A stretch of DNA of 64,000 nt, from assembly GCF_003351765.1 (NCBI RefSeq), contig NZ_CP031229.1, forward strand, positions 2,852,001-2,916,000, in the 5' to 3' direction. Source of the DNA: Ornithinimicrobium avium (GTDB lineage: Bacteria; Actinomycetota; Actinomycetes; Actinomycetales; Dermatophilaceae). This document shows, in pieces, positions 1 through 8,331 of this stretch. Position numbers and translations under genes: made by a program. Under the pieces are notes generated by a model. That model was not told the DNA's origin and made no database searches. It saw only the letters and a list, made by a program, of their open reading frames with translations. Within the stretch, counting starts at the first letter, position 1. Each line of letters starts with the position of its first letter.

Positions 1-102
1 CCGCTGCGCCACGGCGGCCAGGTGCGCCTCGTCCTGCTCGACCATGCCCGGCGCGGCCTTGGCCTCGCGCCCGGCCAGCTCGAAGATCCCCGTCGTCGTC
101 AT
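1..102 (-). CDS. 5' end of an unrecognised protein, truncated by the window edge
   Basis: An ATG at 102 on the minus strand opens a frame that runs off the window after 34 codons, starting MTTTGIFELAGREAKAAPG. Codon use is strongly GC3-biased like its neighbours, so it is probably a true N-terminus. There are too few residues to assign a family. Bases 103-244 between it and the next gene hold no convincing frame. Confidence 0.5.
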   Translation of the reverse strand, partial: MTTTGIFELAGREAKAAPGMVEQDEAHLAAVAQR

Positions 103-244
103 CGTCCCCAACCCTTCCCGGGCGGCGGTCGCCCGTGCGACCAGCGATTGTGGGGCACGACCGGGGCCTTGCCGCAAGCCCCCCTGTGCGCTCTAGACTG
201 GAGGTGGAGGGGACGACCGCGGGGGGTCTGGACGCGCGCAGCTG

Positions 245-1711
245 CTAGCGGAGGCTCATCCGTCGGCGCAGACCCAGCAGGACCAGCGCCGCCGCCGGTG
301 CGTAGATCAGGACGAGCCACCCGCCCAGCGACACCGCCGCGACCGTCACGAGCGTGGGGACGAGGACGGCGACCAGCAGCGCGTCGGCCTGCCACGCCGC
401 CACCATGAGCCCGGACATGTCGCCGGCAGCGGTCGGCACCGGGGTGAGGAGGAGCAGCGGCATCGGTCCGCGCGCTGCGTCGTAGGCGCGCACGGCCACG
501 CAGAAGAGCCCGCCCACGACGACGAGCAGCGCTCCCACCGGGTGCACCCCCGTGAGCGGCACCGCCACCAGGGCGGCCGCCGCGCCGAGGACCAGCACGA
601 CTGCCAGCGGCAGCGCGGCGTGCAGGCCGACGAGGTGGTGGTCGGGCACGCCGTAGAGGGTCGGCGCCGCGCTCGCCTCGACAGCGTGCCGGAAGCCGTC
701 GCTGACGACCCCGAGCCGGACGTGGACCATCGCGAACGCCACGGCGAGCACGGCCCACGACGGCCCGGAGGACAGGGTGCTGACCACGATGCCCAGGACG
801 AGCGCGAGCAGCAGCACCGAGATCCCGACCAGCAGCCGCACCGGCGTGCGCGCCGCACCGACGAGGTCGCGGCGCAGGAAGAGCAGCGGCAGCGAGCCGC
901 CACGTCCGACCGCGTCCCACCGGCCGTGCCGCGACGGGACGGGCCGGTAGGTGGCGGCTGCGCCCGCCAGGTCGCCGGCACCTCCTGCCGTGGTAGCGCC
1001 CTGCCACCTCGTCGCCTGCTCGAGCAGGACCGGTCCGCGCAGGCGGTCGAGCAGCCCGGGCACCACCGTCAGCCCGGCGACGAGCAGGACCAGCAGGAGC
1101 AGCACCGTCACCGGCGACGTCCACCCGGGCGGCAGCGCGGCGGGGCCGACCAGGAGCAGCGTCGCAACCAGACCCGCGCACACCGGGACGAGCAGCGCCG
1201 CGCGCCGCACGCCCCGCCGGGACAGCGCCTGCCCGGCGAGCCATCCGGCCGCCGTGACGCCACCCACGCACGCGCCTGTCATCGCCCCACCCAGCGCGGT
1301 GGTGCCGGCACCGCCAGCCCCGAGGTGCAGCAGCGCCAGTCCCGGCACCGCGCCGAGCGCCGCACCCGCCACGACCAGCACCAGGAGGCGCCTGACGAAG
1401 GACCCCCGCAGGCTCATCCGCCGCGGCTGTGGTCCGCCGGCCAGCACGTGGATCCGCAGCGGGCTGCCCATCACCGGCCCGTGCGTCGTGCCGACGGCCA
1501 GCGCGCCCCAGACCAGCAGCCCCGCCGCGGCCGCGACGAGCGCCGGGAGGTCTTCCCTCGCCAGCACCTCGCCGAGCCCCGGGACCGCGACGACCACGGC
1601 GAGGGCCCGCAGCGACGGGCCCACGACCAGCGCCGTCACGAGCACCAGGACATAGACGCGGTATGCGGTGCCGCCCGCCCCGCGCCGTCCACCTCCCCCT
1701 CCGCCACTCAC
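245..1711 (-). CDS. ABC transporter integral membrane protein (about 12 TM)
   Basis: This 488-residue protein is almost entirely hydrophobic, with roughly twelve predicted membrane segments (first near residues 18-40, last near 455-480) and short Arg-rich loops. The proposed GTG start overlaps the TGA of the upstream ATPase gene as GTGA, the coupling seen repeatedly in this genome. Together with the ATPase it should form an ABC exporter in the plasma membrane. No substrate can be read from the sequence, and no named permease family was recognised. The C-terminus ends in a basic tail. Function as a permease rests mainly on hydrophobicity and coupling to the ATPase. Confidence 0.8.
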   Translation of the reverse strand: MSGGGGGGRRGAGGTAYRVYVLVLVTALVVGPSLRALAVVVAVPGLGEVLAREDLPALVAAAAGLLVWGALAVGTTHGPVMGSPLRIHVLAGGPQPRRMSLRGSFVRRLLVLVVAGAALGAVPGLALLHLGAGGAGTTALGGAMTGACVGGVTAAGWLAGQALSRRGVRRAALLVPVCAGLVATLLLVGPAALPPGWTSPVTVLLLLVLLVAGLTVVPGLLDRLRGPVLLEQATRWQGATTAGGAGDLAGAAATYRPVPSRHGRWDAVGRGGSLPLLFLRRDLVGAARTPVRLLVGISVLLLALVLGIVVSTLSSGPSWAVLAVAFAMVHVRLGVVSDGFRHAVEASAAPTLYGVPDHHLVGLHAALPLAVVLVLGAAAALVAVPLTGVHPVGALLVVVGGLFCVAVRAYDAARGPMPLLLLTPVPTAAGDMSGLMVAAWQADALLVAVLVPTLVTVAAVSLGGWLVLIYAPAAALVLLGLRRRMSLR

Positions 1712-2337
1712 GCCGCGCTCAGCTCCAGGACCTCGGCGCCGAGCCCGTCGACGAACCGCGGGTCGTGCGTGGCCAGGACCACAGTCATGCCCGCCTCGCG
1801 CCGCGCCCGCAGCGCGGCGAGCACCGTCCTGACCCGTCCGTCGTCGAGCCCGTGCTCCGGCTCGTCCAGCAGGAGCACCGAGCTCGGTCGCACGAGCGTG
1901 AGCGCCAGCGCGAGGAGCTGCACCTGACCCGTGGACAGCTGGTGCGGGAAGCGGTCGGTGAGCTGCTGCATACCGAGCTCGCAGACCAGCCCGTCGACCA
2001 GCCGCACCGCGTCGCCGGAGCCGGCGCCCCACGTGCGGGCCACGAGCAGCAGGTGCTCCTCGACGGTGAGGTCGCGGGCGGCCGGCGGCGGCCCGACGAG
2101 CGCGGCGACGTCCCGGCGGAAGGCCGCGTCCCGCTCGTCGCAGCGGCGACCACCCACGTGCGCGGACCCGCCGGTCGGCACGAGCAGGCCGGCCAGGACG
2201 CGCAGGAGCGTGGTCTTGCCCGCCCCGTTGTCGCCCACCACGCCGAGGCACCGCCCCGGCGCCACGGAGAAGGAGACCGGCGCCAGCGCGGCCCGGCCGT
2301 CGATGTCCACGCGGGCGTCCCGCACCTCGACCGTCAT
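1708..2337 (-). CDS. ABC transporter ATP-binding protein
   Basis: A 209-residue single nucleotide-binding domain. Walker A is GDNGAGKT near residues 34-41, the signature region is an LSTGQ variant near 130, Walker B is VLLLDEPE near 152-159, and the switch His lies in LATHDPR near 188. The ATG at 2337 starts MTVEVRDARV, a normal beginning for this fold; a longer upstream frame adds nine unlikely residues. The domain is short, without the C-terminal regulatory extension of importers, as is common in actinobacterial export pairs. It is the first gene of a two-gene unit with the membrane protein. Confidence 0.9.
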   Translation of the reverse strand: MTVEVRDARVDIDGRAALAPVSFSVAPGRCLGVVGDNGAGKTTLLRVLAGLLVPTGGSAHVGGRRCDERDAAFRRDVAALVGPPPAARDLTVEEHLLLVARTWGAGSGDAVRLVDGLVCELGMQQLTDRFPHQLSTGQVQLLALALTLVRPSSVLLLDEPEHGLDDGRVRTVLAALRARREAGMTVVLATHDPRFVDGLGAEVLELSAA

Positions 2338-2377
2338 CGCCGGCCAGTATGCCGTGCCGCGCACCGCGGTCGGCGGG

Positions 2378-3301
2378 CTACTTCACCGAGCCGGCGAGCA
2401 CGCCCTGCTCGAAATACTTCTGGAAGCTGAAGAACACGACCAGCGGCACGACCAGCGACAGGAACGCGCCGGTCGCGAGGATGTCGATGTTCGCGCCGAA
2501 CTGGCGCGCCTGGGACTGCAGCGCGACGGTCAGCGGGGCGGCACGCGAGTCGGCGAAGACCAGCGCCACCAGCATGTCGTTCCACACCCACAGGAACTGG
2601 AAGATCCCGAGCGAGGCGATCGCCGGCAGACCCAGCGGCAGGATCACGCTGCGGAAGATCCGCCACTCACCGGCGCCGTCCATCCGGGCCGCCTCGAGCA
2701 GCTCCTTGGGGATCCCGGCGAAGAAGTTGCGCAGCAGGAAGACCGCGAACGGCAGCCCGAACGCCACGTGGAAGAGGATCACAGACAGACGGGACCCGAA
2801 GATGCCCAGGTCGCCGAACAGGCCGGCCACCGGGATCAGCGCCACCTGCACCGGCACGACCAGCAGGGCCACGACGGCGATGAACAGCGCGTCACGGCCG
2901 GGGAACTCGATCCAGGCGAACGCATAGGCGGCCAGCGAGGCGAGGACGACGACCAGCAGCGTGGCCGGCACCGTGATCCAGACCGTGTTGAAGAAGGCGT
3001 TGACCATGCCCTCGTTCGACAGCAGCCGTTGGTAGTTGTCGAGGGTGAGCTGCGCAGGCTGGGTCAGCGCCGTCCACCAGCCGGAGGTGTTGTTCTGCTG
3101 CGGCGTGCGCAGGGAGGCGATGAACAGCCCGAAGCTCGGCATCAGCCAGAACATCGCGACCGCGGCGAGCACCACCGACACCAGGCCCCGCCCCAGGGCG
3201 CTCTGGACGCGCGAGGCCATGCCGCGCCGCGGGGGTCGGGTGCTCGCCTCCCGCCCGGGAGGTATGGGGTCCGCCGCGCCGTGGGCGGTCGCCGCCGTCA
3301 C
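2378..3301 (-). CDS. Carbohydrate ABC transporter permease, MalG type
   Basis: This 307-residue inner-membrane permease has six predicted TM segments. The EAA loop reads EAARMDGAGEWRIFRSVILP near residue 210, the coupling helix that contacts the ATPase. It ends with the FQKYFEQGVLAGSVK tail typical of MalG-like (CUT1) permeases. The GTG start overlaps the stop of the MalF-type gene as GTGA. With the two genes upstream it forms a sugar importer lacking its own ATPase, as usual in actinobacteria, where a shared MsiK-type ATPase often serves several importers. The sugar is not predictable. Confidence 0.93.
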   Translation of the reverse strand: MTAATAHGAADPIPPGREASTRPPRRGMASRVQSALGRGLVSVVLAAVAMFWLMPSFGLFIASLRTPQQNNTSGWWTALTQPAQLTLDNYQRLLSNEGMVNAFFNTVWITVPATLLVVVLASLAAYAFAWIEFPGRDALFIAVVALLVVPVQVALIPVAGLFGDLGIFGSRLSVILFHVAFGLPFAVFLLRNFFAGIPKELLEAARMDGAGEWRIFRSVILPLGLPAIASLGIFQFLWVWNDMLVALVFADSRAAPLTVALQSQARQFGANIDILATGAFLSLVVPLVVFFSFQKYFEQGVLAGSVK

Positions 3302-4641
3302 TGCTGCTCCTGCTTGAAGCGGCGGATGTTGAACAGCATCGCGGGCAGGACGAGCAGGAAGAGGAAGACGCCCAGCGCGCTGCCCATGCCGAAGTTCTGC
3401 CCGCCGCCGAAGGAGACCGACCACATCTCGACGGCGATGACGTTGGCGGCCTGCGCCGACGATCCGGGCGCCAGGATGTAGACGAGGTCGAAGATCTTCA
3501 GGACGTTGATGATCATCGTCACGAAGACCACGGTCAGCACCGGCGAGAGCAGCGGCACCGTGATGTGGCGGAAGACCTGCCACTCGCTGGCCCCGTCGAT
3601 CCGGGCGGCCTCCAGGGCGTCCCGCGAGATCGCGGCCAGCCCGGCGCCGATCAGCACCATCGCGAATCCCGCCCACATCCACACGTAGGCGAGGATGATC
3701 GCCGGCGTCACGAGGGTGGGGCCCAGCCAGGCCACCCCGCGGAACGGGGTCGTGAAGTTGTCCGCGGGCAGTGCGACCGTCACCGGACCGTCCACTCCCT
3801 CGATGACGTAGCGCCCCTCCTCGTCGGTGCGGTCCTGGCCCACCACCTCCCCGTCGCTGAGCGCCTGCACCTGCACGCCCGGCAGCGCCACCTCCGACGG
3901 GTCGATCTCGCCCGGCGTGCCGCCGCCGCCCCGGGTGAAGTCGAACCACACGGTCCCGGTGATGGCGTCCGCGGCGGCCTGTTCCGGAGGCTGCGGCGTC
4001 ACCGGGTCGGCGGGCACGTACTCCGCGCCGACGCCGACCAGTGGCAACGGCACCGTCGAGCCCGGATCCACGTCGGCCGCCGTCGCGTAGCCGCCGGCGC
4101 CGTCCTCGACCAGCAGGTCGCCGGGCCGCGGGCCGGCCCCCGGATAGCTGGCCTGCTGGGTGAAGACCTCGTAGACGCCGGTCACCACCGCGTTGGCCAG
4201 GCCGACCTGAGGGTCACGCTCGTAGACGACGCGGAAGATGATCCCGGCGGCCAGGAACGAGATCGCCATTGGCATGAAGACGATCAGCTTGAACGCGGTG
4301 CCCCAGCGCACCCGCTCGGTCAGCACCGCGAAGATCAGGCCGAGCACGGTGACCAGCGCCGGCGTCACGAGCACCCAGATGACGTTGTTCTTCAGCGCCG
4401 TGAAAGTCGCGGGGTCGGTGAACATCCGCGCGTAGTTGGCCAGCCCGACGAAGGTGTCGCCCCGTGCGTCGAACAAGCTGCGCCAGATCGAGTAGCCGAT
4501 CGGGTAGACGACCAGCGTGACCAGCATCGCCGCGGCGGGGCCGAGGAACAGCCACGCCACCCAGGCATGCTCGCGCGAGGGCGGGCGCCGCCGCTGATGC
4601 TGGGGGCCCGCCGCTCGCGCGGCCGGTGCGGTGGTGCTCAC
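3298..4641 (-). CDS. Carbohydrate ABC transporter permease, MalF type, with a large extracytoplasmic insert
   Basis: A 447-residue permease whose GTG start (VSTTAPAARA) follows the binding-protein gene by 34 bases. The fold begins at WVAWLFLGPAAAM, and the EAA loop is EAARIDGASEWQVFRHITVP in the C-terminal half. About 150 residues (roughly 147-298) interrupt the usual MalF arrangement after the segment AISFLAAGIIFRVVY. The insert has no hydrophobic stretch and ends with a Gly/Asp/Val-rich stretch (EEGRYVIEG) resembling a Cna-B or carboxypeptidase-regulatory beta-sandwich. It should sit outside the membrane, perhaps docking the binding protein or a glycan. Ordinary family members of this size class are about 300 residues. 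Confidence 0.92.
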   Translation of the reverse strand: MSTTAPAARAAGPQHQRRRPPSREHAWVAWLFLGPAAAMLVTLVVYPIGYSIWRSLFDARGDTFVGLANYARMFTDPATFTALKNNVIWVLVTPALVTVLGLIFAVLTERVRWGTAFKLIVFMPMAISFLAAGIIFRVVYERDPQVGLANAVVTGVYEVFTQQASYPGAGPRPGDLLVEDGAGGYATAADVDPGSTVPLPLVGVGAEYVPADPVTPQPPEQAAADAITGTVWFDFTRGGGGTPGEIDPSEVALPGVQVQALSDGEVVGQDRTDEEGRYVIEGVDGPVTVALPADNFTTPFRGVAWLGPTLVTPAIILAYVWMWAGFAMVLIGAGLAAISRDALEAARIDGASEWQVFRHITVPLLSPVLTVVFVTMIINVLKIFDLVYILAPGSSAQAANVIAVEMWSVSFGGGQNFGMGSALGVFLFLLVLPAMLFNIRRFKQEQQ

Positions 4642-4675
4642 GGGTCGGGTATGGAGTGGTGCTCCGGTCCGCGTC

Positions 4676-6091
4676 TCAGTCGCCGTAGGCCTTGGCGGCG
4701 TTGGCCTCCAGGCTCTCCATGGTCTCCTGCACGCTCGTGGGGTCGCGCAGGAAGTCGGTGAGGTCCTGCCACATGCCGGCACCCGGGGTGCCGCCGAACT
4801 CGGGCGGCATCTGGTCGGACATGTCGAAGCGGAAGGCGTCGCCTGCCGCGATCAGGCTCTCGGCGATGCCGCGCGAGATGTCGTCCGGGTAGAGCGCGGT
4901 GTCGACGTTCTTGTTCGGGGAGGTGAAGCCACCCTCCTGCACCCAGATCTCCGCCGACTCGGGCGAGGCCAGCCACTCCAGCAGCGCCATCGTCGCCTCG
5001 CTGTCGGTGAAGCCGACGGCGACGTCGCCGCCGCCGACGACCGCGGGCTCCTCGCCGACCGCCGGGAAGGGCCAGAAGTCGGCGTCCTGGCCCACGACGG
5101 CGTCGGTCTCCGAGCCGATCACCCCGGCCACGAAGTCGCCCTCGTAGACCATGGCCGCGTCGTGCGAACCGAAGACCGTGGTCACCGAGCCGGGGAAGTC
5201 GGTCTGCAGCGCGCCGGGCGCCACCCAGCCCTCCTCACCCCAGACCTCGGCCAGCGTGGTGAGCGCCACGTCCACCGAGGGATGGGTCCACTTGATCTCG
5301 TGGGCCGTGAGCTTGTCGTACAGCTCGGGACCGGCCTGGGAGAGGTAGATGTTCTCGAACCAGTCGGTCAGCGTCCATCCGTCGGCGCCGGCGACCGCCC
5401 ACGGGGTGACGCCGGAGTCCTCGATGGTCTGGGAGATGTCCTTCAGGTCGGGCCAGTCCCAGTCCTCCGGCGGGGTGGTGCTGATCCCCGCCGCCTCGAT
5501 CGCCTCGACGTCGTACCAGATCGTCGACTTGTTGGCGGCCTTGAACCACACGCCGTAGAGGTCGCCGTCGACGGTGCCCAGGTCTTTCCAGACCTGTTCG
5601 TAGTTCGCGTCGATGGCCGCCTCCACGTCCGGGCCGACCGGCACCAGGGCGCCCTGCTCGGCGAACAGCGTGAGCAGCCCGGGCTGGGGCAGCATCGCCA
5701 CGTCGGGCGGGTTGCCGCCCTCCACCCGCGGGGTCAGCACGGGCGCGATGTCGTCGCCGGTGGAGGTGTACTGGACGGTCGCTCCCGTCTTCTCCTCGAA
5801 GGCGTCCAGCACCAGGCCGAAGCTGTCCTGCTCCGCGCCGGTCCACACGCCCGCGACCTCGAGCTCCTCGCCACTGAGGTCGGGCAGCTCGAGCGCGGCC
5901 GCCTCGCCGGAACTGGTCATCGAACTGTCGTCCCCGGTGGCGGCTGCGTCGCCGTCCGCGGTGCCCTCGTCGGTGGCGGTGTCCTCCGCGGTGGTCTCGT
6001 CCGCCGGCGTCTCCGTGCCGGTGTCACCGCCGCAGGCTGCCAGTCCCAGCACCATCGTGGCCGAGCAGGCCAGGGCCAAGGTCCTCTTCAT
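4676..6091 (-). CDS. Sugar ABC transporter substrate-binding lipoprotein
   Basis: This 471-residue protein begins MKRTLALACSATMVLGLAAC, a lipoprotein signal peptide with the lipid-modified Cys in LAAC-GG. A Thr/Glu/Asp-rich linker follows (about residues 24-65), then an extracellular solute-binding fold of family 1 type (VLDAFEEKTGATVQYTST, GGNPPDVAMLPQPG). The GAAGGAG ribosome site sits 8-9 bases before ATG 6091. It is the first gene of the importer operon with the two permeases downstream. A TAGGGT box about 50 bases upstream could be the promoter -10. The ligand is probably an oligosaccharide or alpha-glucoside, but that is only a family-level guess. Confidence 0.93.
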   Translation of the reverse strand: MKRTLALACSATMVLGLAACGGDTGTETPADETTAEDTATDEGTADGDAAATGDDSSMTSSGEAAALELPDLSGEELEVAGVWTGAEQDSFGLVLDAFEEKTGATVQYTSTGDDIAPVLTPRVEGGNPPDVAMLPQPGLLTLFAEQGALVPVGPDVEAAIDANYEQVWKDLGTVDGDLYGVWFKAANKSTIWYDVEAIEAAGISTTPPEDWDWPDLKDISQTIEDSGVTPWAVAGADGWTLTDWFENIYLSQAGPELYDKLTAHEIKWTHPSVDVALTTLAEVWGEEGWVAPGALQTDFPGSVTTVFGSHDAAMVYEGDFVAGVIGSETDAVVGQDADFWPFPAVGEEPAVVGGGDVAVGFTDSEATMALLEWLASPESAEIWVQEGGFTSPNKNVDTALYPDDISRGIAESLIAAGDAFRFDMSDQMPPEFGGTPGAGMWQDLTDFLRDPTSVQETMESLEANAAKAYGD

Positions 6092-6198
6092 GGTTCGTGC
6101 TCCTTCGCGCAGACTCTTGAAGTCATGGACCTCCTCAACCCTACGCCGGTCGCCACGGCCTCGCCGGTCGAACGTGGACCCACGCGGCCCGGGGCGGG

Positions 6199-7581
6199 TC
6201 AACAGCCTGGCCGCTCCCACCAGTCCATCACCCGCAGCACGCCGAGGTCGTCGAACGGCCGCCCCACCAGCTGCACCCCGAGCGGCCGCCCGTCCGCGGT
6301 GGCCCCGGCCGGCACCGTGCCGGCGGGCTGGCCGGTCATGTTCCACGGCACCGTGAAGTTGATGTGCCACAGCCCGCGCCCGTCGGGATAGGGCATCGGC
6401 TGCTCCGCCGGGAAGGCCGCGCACGGCGCCACCGGCGAGACCAGCAGGTCCGGGTCGCCGGCCGCCGCCCACGCCGCGACCGTGCGCGCCTGCAGCAGCC
6501 CGAACGCGTGGTAGGCGTCCACGATGTCGGTCCCGCTCGCCGCCGACCCGCCGCGCACCCACTCGGCGATATAGGGCAGCACCCGCTCCTGCCGCTCCGG
6601 CGTCAGCCGCACGAAGTCCGCCCACGAGCGCGCCCGCCAGAAGAGGTCGATCCCGTCGAGCACGTCCTGCGTCAGCCACGGCGCCACCTCGACCACGTCC
6701 GCGCCCGCGTCGGCGAGCGCGTCGGCGACCGAGCGGGTGGCCGCGACGACCTCGGGGTCGGGCTCCACGCCATACCCCGCGGTGGTCCACACGCCCACCC
6801 GCAGCCGGCGGACGTCGGTCCCCAGGTGCGTCCAGTCGGTGGGCTCGGCCGGCAGGCTGGTCCAGTCGACCGGGTCGGGCCCGGCCAGCACCGACATGAG
6901 CAGCGCGCAGTCACGCGCGGTGCGGGCCATCGGTCCGGCGGCGCGCCCGAGGTACGGAGCGTGCAGCGGCACGCGCCCGGCGCTCGGCTTGAGCGTCGCG
7001 AGCCCCAGCCAGGTGCCGGGAAGCCGGATCGACCCGCCGATGTCCGTGCCCACCGCGAGCGGGGCGTAGCCCGCGGCGACCGAGGCGCCCGCCCCCGAGC
7101 TCGAGCCGCCGGTGGTCCACGCCGGGTCCAGCGGGGAGCGGGTGGTGCCGTGCAGCGAGGAGATGCCGGAGGAGAGCATGCCCCAGTCCGGCATCACGGT
7201 GGACCCGAGCACGACCAGGCCCGCTTCCTGGACGCGGCGGGCGACGGGGGAGTCGGTGTCCGGCACGACCGGGTCGACGCCGGCGGTGCCCGAGGGCATC
7301 GGGACGCCGGCGCGGGCGAGGTTCTCCTTGAGGGTGACCGGCACGCCGTCGAGGCGCCCGAGCGGTCGGTCCTCGCGCCACCGCCGCGCCGACGCCGCGG
7401 CCCGGGCCAGCACCTCCTCGGGGTCGTCGCGGACCCACATCGCGTTGATCCGCGGCTCGCCCCGCTCCATCCGCTCCAGCGCGTCGGTGGCGACGTCGAC
7501 CGGGGAGAGGCTGCCGTCGGCGAAGCCGCGGACCAGCTCGGCGGCCAGCGGCCCCGTGGGCATGGCCGCCGGCGCGCTCAC
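6199..7581 (-). CDS. Amidase (amidase signature family)
   Basis: A 460-residue amidase-signature enzyme that hydrolyses an amide to acid and ammonia. The Ser-Ser-Lys triad regions are visible: Lys in VTLKENLARAG near 90, the Gly/Ser motif TTGGSSSGAGASVAAGY near 150-165, and GTDIGGSIRLPG with the nucleophile Ser about 20 residues later. The GTG start at 7581 overlaps the stop of the response-regulator gene (GTGA); an ATG six codons in is an alternative. Length matches the family. The substrate is unknown; indole-acetamide, aryl amide or Glu-tRNA roles cannot be separated by sequence alone, and no gatB/gatC neighbours are present. Confidence 0.92.
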   Translation of the reverse strand: MSAPAAMPTGPLAAELVRGFADGSLSPVDVATDALERMERGEPRINAMWVRDDPEEVLARAAASARRWREDRPLGRLDGVPVTLKENLARAGVPMPSGTAGVDPVVPDTDSPVARRVQEAGLVVLGSTVMPDWGMLSSGISSLHGTTRSPLDPAWTTGGSSSGAGASVAAGYAPLAVGTDIGGSIRLPGTWLGLATLKPSAGRVPLHAPYLGRAAGPMARTARDCALLMSVLAGPDPVDWTSLPAEPTDWTHLGTDVRRLRVGVWTTAGYGVEPDPEVVAATRSVADALADAGADVVEVAPWLTQDVLDGIDLFWRARSWADFVRLTPERQERVLPYIAEWVRGGSAASGTDIVDAYHAFGLLQARTVAAWAAAGDPDLLVSPVAPCAAFPAEQPMPYPDGRGLWHINFTVPWNMTGQPAGTVPAGATADGRPLGVQLVGRPFDDLGVLRVMDWWERPGC

Positions 7582-8270
7582 CGGGCTTCGGCCGGTCGGT
7601 CGCCGGCAGGGTCCTCGGCGCACTGACCGGCATGGTCCAGACCGTGCTCCATCCCCCACCGGACCGCCTGGGAGCGGGTGCTGACCCCCATCTTCTGGTA
7701 GGCCGACCGGATGTAGGTCTTGACCGTGTTGATCGACAGGTAGGCGCGCTGGGTGATGTCCTGGTTGGACAGGCCCTGGGTGATGAAGGCCACCACCTCG
7801 GCCTCGCGCGCCGAGAGCTGGTGCTCCATCCCGGGCCACCGGCCGGACGGACCGTTCAGGCCGTCCCCGTCCAGCGCCGCCTCCGCGGCGTCATGGCGCA
7901 CCACCACGTCGCCCTCGGCGGCCGCCACCCGCTCGATCGCGGCCACGAGCTCCCCGGCGGTCGCGGCCTTGTCCACGTAGCCGGCGAAGCCGGCGCGCAG
8001 CGCGTCGTCGACCAGGTCGTCCTCCAGCGCCCAGGTGTAGAGCACCACCCGGGCCGTCGCGTCCCGGGCCAGGATCTCCTCCAGCACCCGGTCCCTGGGC
8101 TCGGGGCCGGCGAAGGTGTCGTAGAGCACGACGTCGGCCGGCCGGTCCGGGACCGCGTCGACGGCGAGGTCGACGACGTGCACCCGGTCGGCGAAGGGTT
8201 GCAGCATCAGGGTCAGCCCGGCGACGACCAGAGGGTAGTCGTTGACGATCGCCACGCTCACAGCGGTCAT
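7578..8270 (-). CDS. LuxR/NarL-type response regulator
   Basis: This 230-residue protein has a receiver domain (residues 1-120, acidic Asp11, probable phospho-acceptor Asp51 in LYDTFAG, Lys in VDKAAT). A C-terminal LuxR helix-turn-helix follows (LSAREAEVVAFITQGLSNQD then INTVKTYIRSAYQKMGV). No sensor kinase is adjacent. The gene is translationally coupled to the amidase, so it may control or be co-expressed with it. The ATG at 8270 is preceded by TAGAGT and six bases, suggesting a leaderless transcript starting at the ATG. It lies divergent to the dehydrogenase gene at 8332, and the 61-base gap must hold both promoters. Confidence 0.92.
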   Translation of the reverse strand: MTAVSVAIVNDYPLVVAGLTLMLQPFADRVHVVDLAVDAVPDRPADVVLYDTFAGPEPRDRVLEEILARDATARVVLYTWALEDDLVDDALRAGFAGYVDKAATAGELVAAIERVAAAEGDVVVRHDAAEAALDGDGLNGPSGRWPGMEHQLSAREAEVVAFITQGLSNQDITQRAYLSINTVKTYIRSAYQKMGVSTRSQAVRWGMEHGLDHAGQCAEDPAGDRPAEAR

Positions 8271-8331
8271 GCGCCGACTCTACCCGTGAGTTCGTCGCGC
8301 GCCCGCCTCCGCGCGGACCTAGCGTGGGGCG

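Noticed and set aside
542..1927. Large plus-strand frame opposite the ABC exporter
   Set aside because: Composition is Arg/Gln/His-rich, the mark of an antisense frame in GC-rich DNA; the minus strand has clear motifs.
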